A stretch of DNA of 64,000 nt from a virus. The stretch covers positions 124,001-188,000 of the IMG/VR virus record IMGVR_UViG_3300032298_001038; one strand, 5' to 3'. This document shows positions 61,301 to 64,000 of the stretch, in pieces (the stretch's first letter is position 1; the number at the start of each line of letters is the position of its first letter). The translations under genes were made by a program, and so were the position numbers. The notes beneath the pieces are model-generated. The model had not been told where the DNA came from. It saw only the letters and a list, made by a program, of their open reading frames with translations, and did not search any database.

Positions 61301-62502
61301 TATTTGTCTGCTTCTGCCTTGGTTGCTTCGAGATTGGCGCGGTAACCGCCCGACACACGATCAAGTTCTTTTTCGCGCTCAGTGGCGTCCATCTCTCGGT
61401 ACTTGCGCCCGGCATCGTCGTCGCGACTTTCGAGGTCTCGGCGCGCCATTGTTTTAGCGAGGCGGTCAAGCGTGGCGTCGTCGAGTTTCGTTTCGGCGAT
61501 AGCGCCAACGCGGTCTTTACCAGAAAGCGCGCCAATGCTTGGCGGCAGAATGCCGCGTTGCGCCAAGTTTTCAGCGACTTGACTAACTTGTCCGGCCATG
61601 AAGCCGTGCATCTCGTCGACAGGCATGCGGTCGGCGCGAGTCTGCATCATACCAATCGACGTCTCGTTGCCCGCGAGCACGCCTGATTCTTTAATCGCGC
61701 GGTCAAACTTCATCAACTCTTTGGCCTGCGTTGCGGCGTCAGTCGCCGTGCCGCCTTGCACATATTTCTCGTACAAACGCCCAACTTCTGTGTCGCCTTT
61801 GTTGCGTAGCCGCGATTCAAGGTCGGAGTCGCCGACGACGGCGCGATCTTCCATGCGAGAAGCCTCGCGCAGGCGTTGCATTGATTTTTCATCGCCAGCG
61901 CGCGCTTTGTCGGCGAGTTTGTTTAAATCGCCTTGCGGCTCGTACAAATGCGAAAACACGCCTGTCGTTAAATCTTCTAACGACTCCGCGTCCATTCGCC
62001 CGCCGCCGCCCGGGTCGCGGCGGAAATAGCCGATGCGATTGATTGTGTTGCCGAGGTTCTGCACGTCGCCTTTGGAGCCGTGCAGCAGCGCCTCGACGTT
62101 TTCAGGCCCCAACGCCATCCCCATGAAACTTTTAACCATGGGGTTATTCAACATGCCGGCGATGTTCGACGCTTGCGACCGATTTAAATCGCTCGGGGCG
62201 TTGTTGGTCACCATTGACCGCAGGCCAAGCAGCCCGGCCGACAGCGAATCATTCTGGGCGCCGGCGAGGTTGTAGGTGGCCGCCTGCGTTTGCTGCTGAT
62301 AGTTCCGCATCGCGAACTGGTCATACAGCGCTTGTCCCGGCATCATGTGCGGCATGAAGTTGCCGGGACCTGCCATCTGCCCCATCAGGGGCATGGCAAA
62401 CATAGATATCAATTGCGACATTTCGGCATTGTTGCCGAATGCAAATTGCCCGGGGTTATACATCCCGGGGTACAGAAACGGCTGTTGTTGTCCGCCCATC
62501 AT
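58339..62502 (-). CDS. Tape-measure or large internal virion protein
   Basis: 1387 aa, the largest protein. The N-terminus is Met/Gln/Asn/Gly-rich (MMGGQQQPFLYPGMYNPGQF), followed by long charged helices rich in Lys/Glu/Ala with many repeated elements. The C-terminus has Pro/Ala linkers and a poly-Gly run. It follows the chaperone-like genes, which is the usual tape-measure position. No clear lytic transglycosylase or membrane segment was seen. Confidence 0.55.
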   Translation of the reverse strand: MMGGQQQPFLYPGMYNPGQFAFGNNAEMSQLISMFAMPLMGQMAGPGNFMPHMMPGQALYDQFAMRNYQQQTQAATYNLAGAQNDSLSAGLLGLRSMVTNNAPSDLNRSQASNIAGMLNNPMVKSFMGMALGPENVEALLHGSKGDVQNLGNTINRIGYFRRDPGGGGRMDAESLEDLTTGVFSHLYEPQGDLNKLADKARAGDEKSMQRLREASRMEDRAVVGDSDLESRLRNKGDTEVGRLYEKYVQGGTATDAATQAKELMKFDRAIKESGVLAGNETSIGMMQTRADRMPVDEMHGFMAGQVSQVAENLAQRGILPPSIGALSGKDRVGAIAETKLDDATLDRLAKTMARRDLESRDDDAGRKYREMDATEREKELDRVSGGYRANLEATKAEADKYARGESAKSAEEILQGPGGEALAGNVDASRTSSKIKGYTDALAAVRNIFGDNGNPNAPMPALMAALDQLTQGGMGQMNPAAAASTLRQMRTLARETGTGMQQLAQMSAVAGNLGQQLGLAPSITMQNVAATMGMTKAAMDSGAFSGNTFGTMSKEQFQNQTMQMLQEGDASGNAKSMAALARVYAMDPDKFKGTEMEAAMAAYNDPNSDGTYTYNGEKKNLYEMIGEGRQFAAQDLLISSGGTEADFHASLHDPLTQQFARAGAGYMTQKHERIQNLSAFATEGAVRHMMEGTDTIKGMDDREIMGASEVITGMMLDSADMGPEAQMDYMKNNMKDKLLAHFKAQGKDDSTAQKMAEEMSQKMTGDRLALNRMVANTGTVAFDLYGQNLAAMSQQYGHNRDVYGMLETGNAAARAEAEKRAIGYESTIGQRASDYFIDIGKKGEKFNLDQFMKTMAPTIGDDEVLRQYAGEMGAGMHTAATERDKYQVTKKQVDALAEKAAGGDAAAIAELRKLGNVSDDTQIITDKEIGDAREKKIGDLKGDDLEKAYTTATGLRSGAHLTEEQKREALRKSDKYKTQFDKEYKDTKRSQKDGKYLTQEELRSRAMGSLGKALEGMEGDLANVEAVQRAFEKGQDKDALRAGVSAMFNMKGIDDAFKGMSAKDRKELEDAIMTEGDSKEAILKKMGLSEEDYQKGLQSKDKSEKQKAAEIAMGLDAAHKYDMDKMAKDAAQKVEKAEIDATTVVIKADKVEGVGGAAGAAAVQAPGAAMPSDMAGVDAELAAIEERNADNWLDYDAPDKERRAELMKKKEELAQKEMDEKTRPKDASETKPDKPADPPAKPPEEATKTPPGADGQMPPGSDVSQTEAARRGAEAAATVNAEQSAASAIPDAAAAASKSGTTSANVNPAATAAPQQQVGTTTAGGGGGGGGGGDSGTVTVTGTVNFNNLREGVLELIGQRPINPPNNGSPIVPDPAANFPSSGTTST

Positions 62503-62906
62503 TGTTGTGGTTTCCCGCCGTCCTGCGCACTACCCTGCCGCCAAATTTTAAACTTTTCAATCATCTTCTTGGTTTCAGGGTCTATTTTACTGTTTTGGTT
62601 GTCTGTTTCGTTGCTTTCGCCCTCTGGTTTCTCTTCTTCGGCTGGTTTGGCTTTCCACGGGAAAATGTTGTCTTGCAGGTCTATTAACGTTTCTCCGGCG
62701 TTCTTTTTGACGTTTGCAAAACTATCTTCCGTCAGCCCGCCGTGGGCCAAATAGGCGCACCAGTGCCGGTGCGTGTGCTCCAGTACGTGCTGGTTCTCAC
62801 GCCGCTGCATTTCCAGCAGCACGAGCCGGTGCTTGATTCGCCAGCGAGTATCCGTGGGATCGGCTCGGGAGTAGTCAACCGCTCCCGATACGGCAGCCCG
62901 CACCAT
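62499..62906 (-). CDS. Short protein between chaperone-like gene and tape measure
   Basis: 135 aa from the ATG at 62906; a TTG at 62933 would overlap the upstream stop. Charged, with ENQHVLEHTHRHWCAYLAHG and an acidic, Glu/Asn-rich C-terminal half. Position and frame (-1 relative to upstream) match the second part of a G/GT-type tail chaperone, so it may be made by frameshift rather than separate start. ATGA overlap with the next gene. Confidence 0.55.
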   Translation of the reverse strand: MVRAAVSGAVDYSRADPTDTRWRIKHRLVLLEMQRRENQHVLEHTHRHWCAYLAHGGLTEDSFANVKKNAGETLIDLQDNIFPWKAKPAEEEKPEGESNETDNQNSKIDPETKKMIEKFKIWRQGSAQDGGKPQQ

Positions 62907-62914
62907 GTAGGCCG

Positions 62915-63919
62915 CTATTCGATCCCGTTCCAAAAACTTGGTTCAAGTGCCATGGCTTCAAGGCCTTCAAGGAGCCTTTGAAATTGTCGGAGGTGCGTGC
63001 CGACAAGGCGCCGAGTTGCTTCTTGAGCCAAGTGTTTATTAACTAAGTCTAACTGTTTGGGCAGGGGCGTGGCGAGCGGTTCGTCGCTATTGCCCTCCCA
63101 CGTCATCTCTTCCATCAACGGGATCGAGGCGATGACCTTGCCTTTGCGGTCGGCGATCGTTTCAAGCGAGCATGCCAGCCGGTAATCCATCATCTGCACA
63201 AACCATTCGGCTTCAGTGGCTACCTTGTTCTTCTGCTGGTCGAGCACGAGTTGGCGATAGATCAACTTGTTCTCTTCAGCCAGCAGGCTGCGGAACGTAA
63301 TGACGATCTTTCCGCCAAACAGTTCGTACTTCTTTTTGAATCGTGCGCCGCCCAACAGCGTCGCAATGAAGTCTTCCTTGTCGCGGTCTGTTGGCATAAC
63401 TTCAAACTTCTGCCGCATGTCCCAGCCGCAGCGCGGGCAATACGCGACAACCGACGGTTTGAACTCTGCCGACTCCGGCGCAGTCGCCTCTTTGTTCTCT
63501 TCAGTTTTTGGCTTTTCTTCTGCGGGCTTTGATTCTTCTGTTTTTTCTTCAGCCGCTACCTGCTCGCGGTCATCGATAATTTGCGGACCTTCTTCCGTTG
63601 CGTTAACGATTTGCTTGTAAACTTCGCTTACGCTTTCGGCCATGTTCTTGGTTTGCTCGTTCAGTTCTTCGTCCTTCTTCTTTTTGCGGCCCAGTTCCTT
63701 GGCCTCTCGAAGCAGGCTTTCAATCTGATTAATCTGCTCTTCAGACATGACACCGCGGTCGATAAGCACATCGTCACGCTTCGACGGCGGCATCATCTCC
63801 TTCATTTTGATCATCAGAGTGCCAAGATCGGCTGGAATCGCTTCGCCGGTTTTCCAGCCAAACTGTTCAAGCGTTTTCTTGGTGAAGTCTGAAACGTACA
63901 CATTATCAACCAGTTCCAT
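62915..63919 (-). CDS. Tail-assembly-chaperone-like protein
   Basis: 334 aa from the ATG at 63919 with AAGGA 7 nt upstream. The N-terminal part is helical; the middle is a Lys/Glu-rich low-complexity linker (EKTEESKPAEEKPKTEENKE); the C-terminal part has YCPRCGWDMRQKFEVMP and KKYELFGGKIVITFRSLLAE, a pattern of phage tail-assembly chaperones. It precedes the tape-measure candidate. A TTTTT run before its stop could allow a -1 shift into the next frame. Confidence 0.6.
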   Translation of the reverse strand: MELVDNVYVSDFTKKTLEQFGWKTGEAIPADLGTLMIKMKEMMPPSKRDDVLIDRGVMSEEQINQIESLLREAKELGRKKKKDEELNEQTKNMAESVSEVYKQIVNATEEGPQIIDDREQVAAEEKTEESKPAEEKPKTEENKEATAPESAEFKPSVVAYCPRCGWDMRQKFEVMPTDRDKEDFIATLLGGARFKKKYELFGGKIVITFRSLLAEENKLIYRQLVLDQQKNKVATEAEWFVQMMDYRLACSLETIADRKGKVIASIPLMEEMTWEGNSDEPLATPLPKQLDLVNKHLAQEATRRLVGTHLRQFQRLLEGLEAMALEPSFWNGIE

Positions 63920-63931
63920 GGCGCATCCTTT

Positions 63932-64000
63932 TTACTTACGCGGAATAATCGGGTAGTAGCCGTTGATGATCTTGTCGTTCGGCGCTTTGAACTCCGGATT
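63932..64000 (-). CDS. Partial gene at right edge (C-terminal end only)
   Basis: 22 codons end in TAA at 63932-63934 (peptide end KAPNDKIINGYYPIIPRK). The rest lies beyond the window. It ends 12 nt before the next start, so it is probably the next tail or capsid gene of the same cluster. Identity cannot be seen. Confidence 0.6.
   Translation of the reverse strand, partial: NPEFKAPNDKIINGYYPIIPRK

Overview
The window looks like part of a large tailed-phage genome with a contractile-tail (myovirus-type) gene set. It holds about 85 tightly packed genes, nearly all on the minus strand, joined by 1-4 nt start/stop overlaps. It carries a terminase large subunit, a long virion block with a baseplate J-like protein, a sigma-like protein, two tRNAs and a CsrA homologue. 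No integrase, portal, major capsid or tail sheath gene was recognised; those probably lie outside. Several features point to a planctomycete-like host, by inference only: a Ycf46-type AAA+/DUF2997/DUF1257 module, an acidic protein with a small 'VSPAQVSQLLKKAGL'-type domain, a short secreted protein with a basic Val/Arg tail and Cys-rich end, and csrA.

Layout. At 1-23 kb (minus) there is a dense accessory region: a DnaQ-like exonuclease cut by the left edge, an XRE-type regulator, a zinc-motif protein, a SEC-C protein, many small genes (two tandem paralogues at 6.5-7.5 kb), a beta-helix protein, the Ycf46/GNAT/DUF2997/DUF1257 operon, an acidic putative DNA-binding protein and a dATP/dGTP diphosphohydrolase-like protein. 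A 267-bp array of eight hairpins lies at 16578-16844. At 23086-25011 (plus) is the terminase. At 25-30 kb (minus) are small genes, tRNA-Thr, a pyrimidine-dimer-glycosylase-like protein, a very acidic protein and a primase-like protein. At 30084-31815 (plus) are two genes, an initiator-like tRNA-Met and a strong terminator. At 31.8-35.3 kb are small genes including csrA, with structured intergenic DNA.

At 35.3-64 kb (all minus) is the virion block. Read in the direction of transcription, from 64 kb down, it has a tail-assembly-chaperone-like protein and a second overlapping reading frame, a 1387-aa tape-measure candidate, a tail protein, hub-like proteins, a sigma-like factor, wedge proteins (gp25-like candidate, then J-like), a 622-aa tail protein, and then fibre-type proteins. 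The fibre group has five proteins that share short motifs, a 1151-aa Cys/Pro repeat protein ending in a collagen-like tail, and a 316-aa collagen-like protein.

Three plus-strand islands are inserted with no spare bases: divergent starts abut or overlap at 23085/23086, 30084/30085 and 33584/33594. At least four genes that end a cluster have their stop codon inside a perfect hairpin. Functions come from reading motifs, without database searches; genes called unknown were not recognised.
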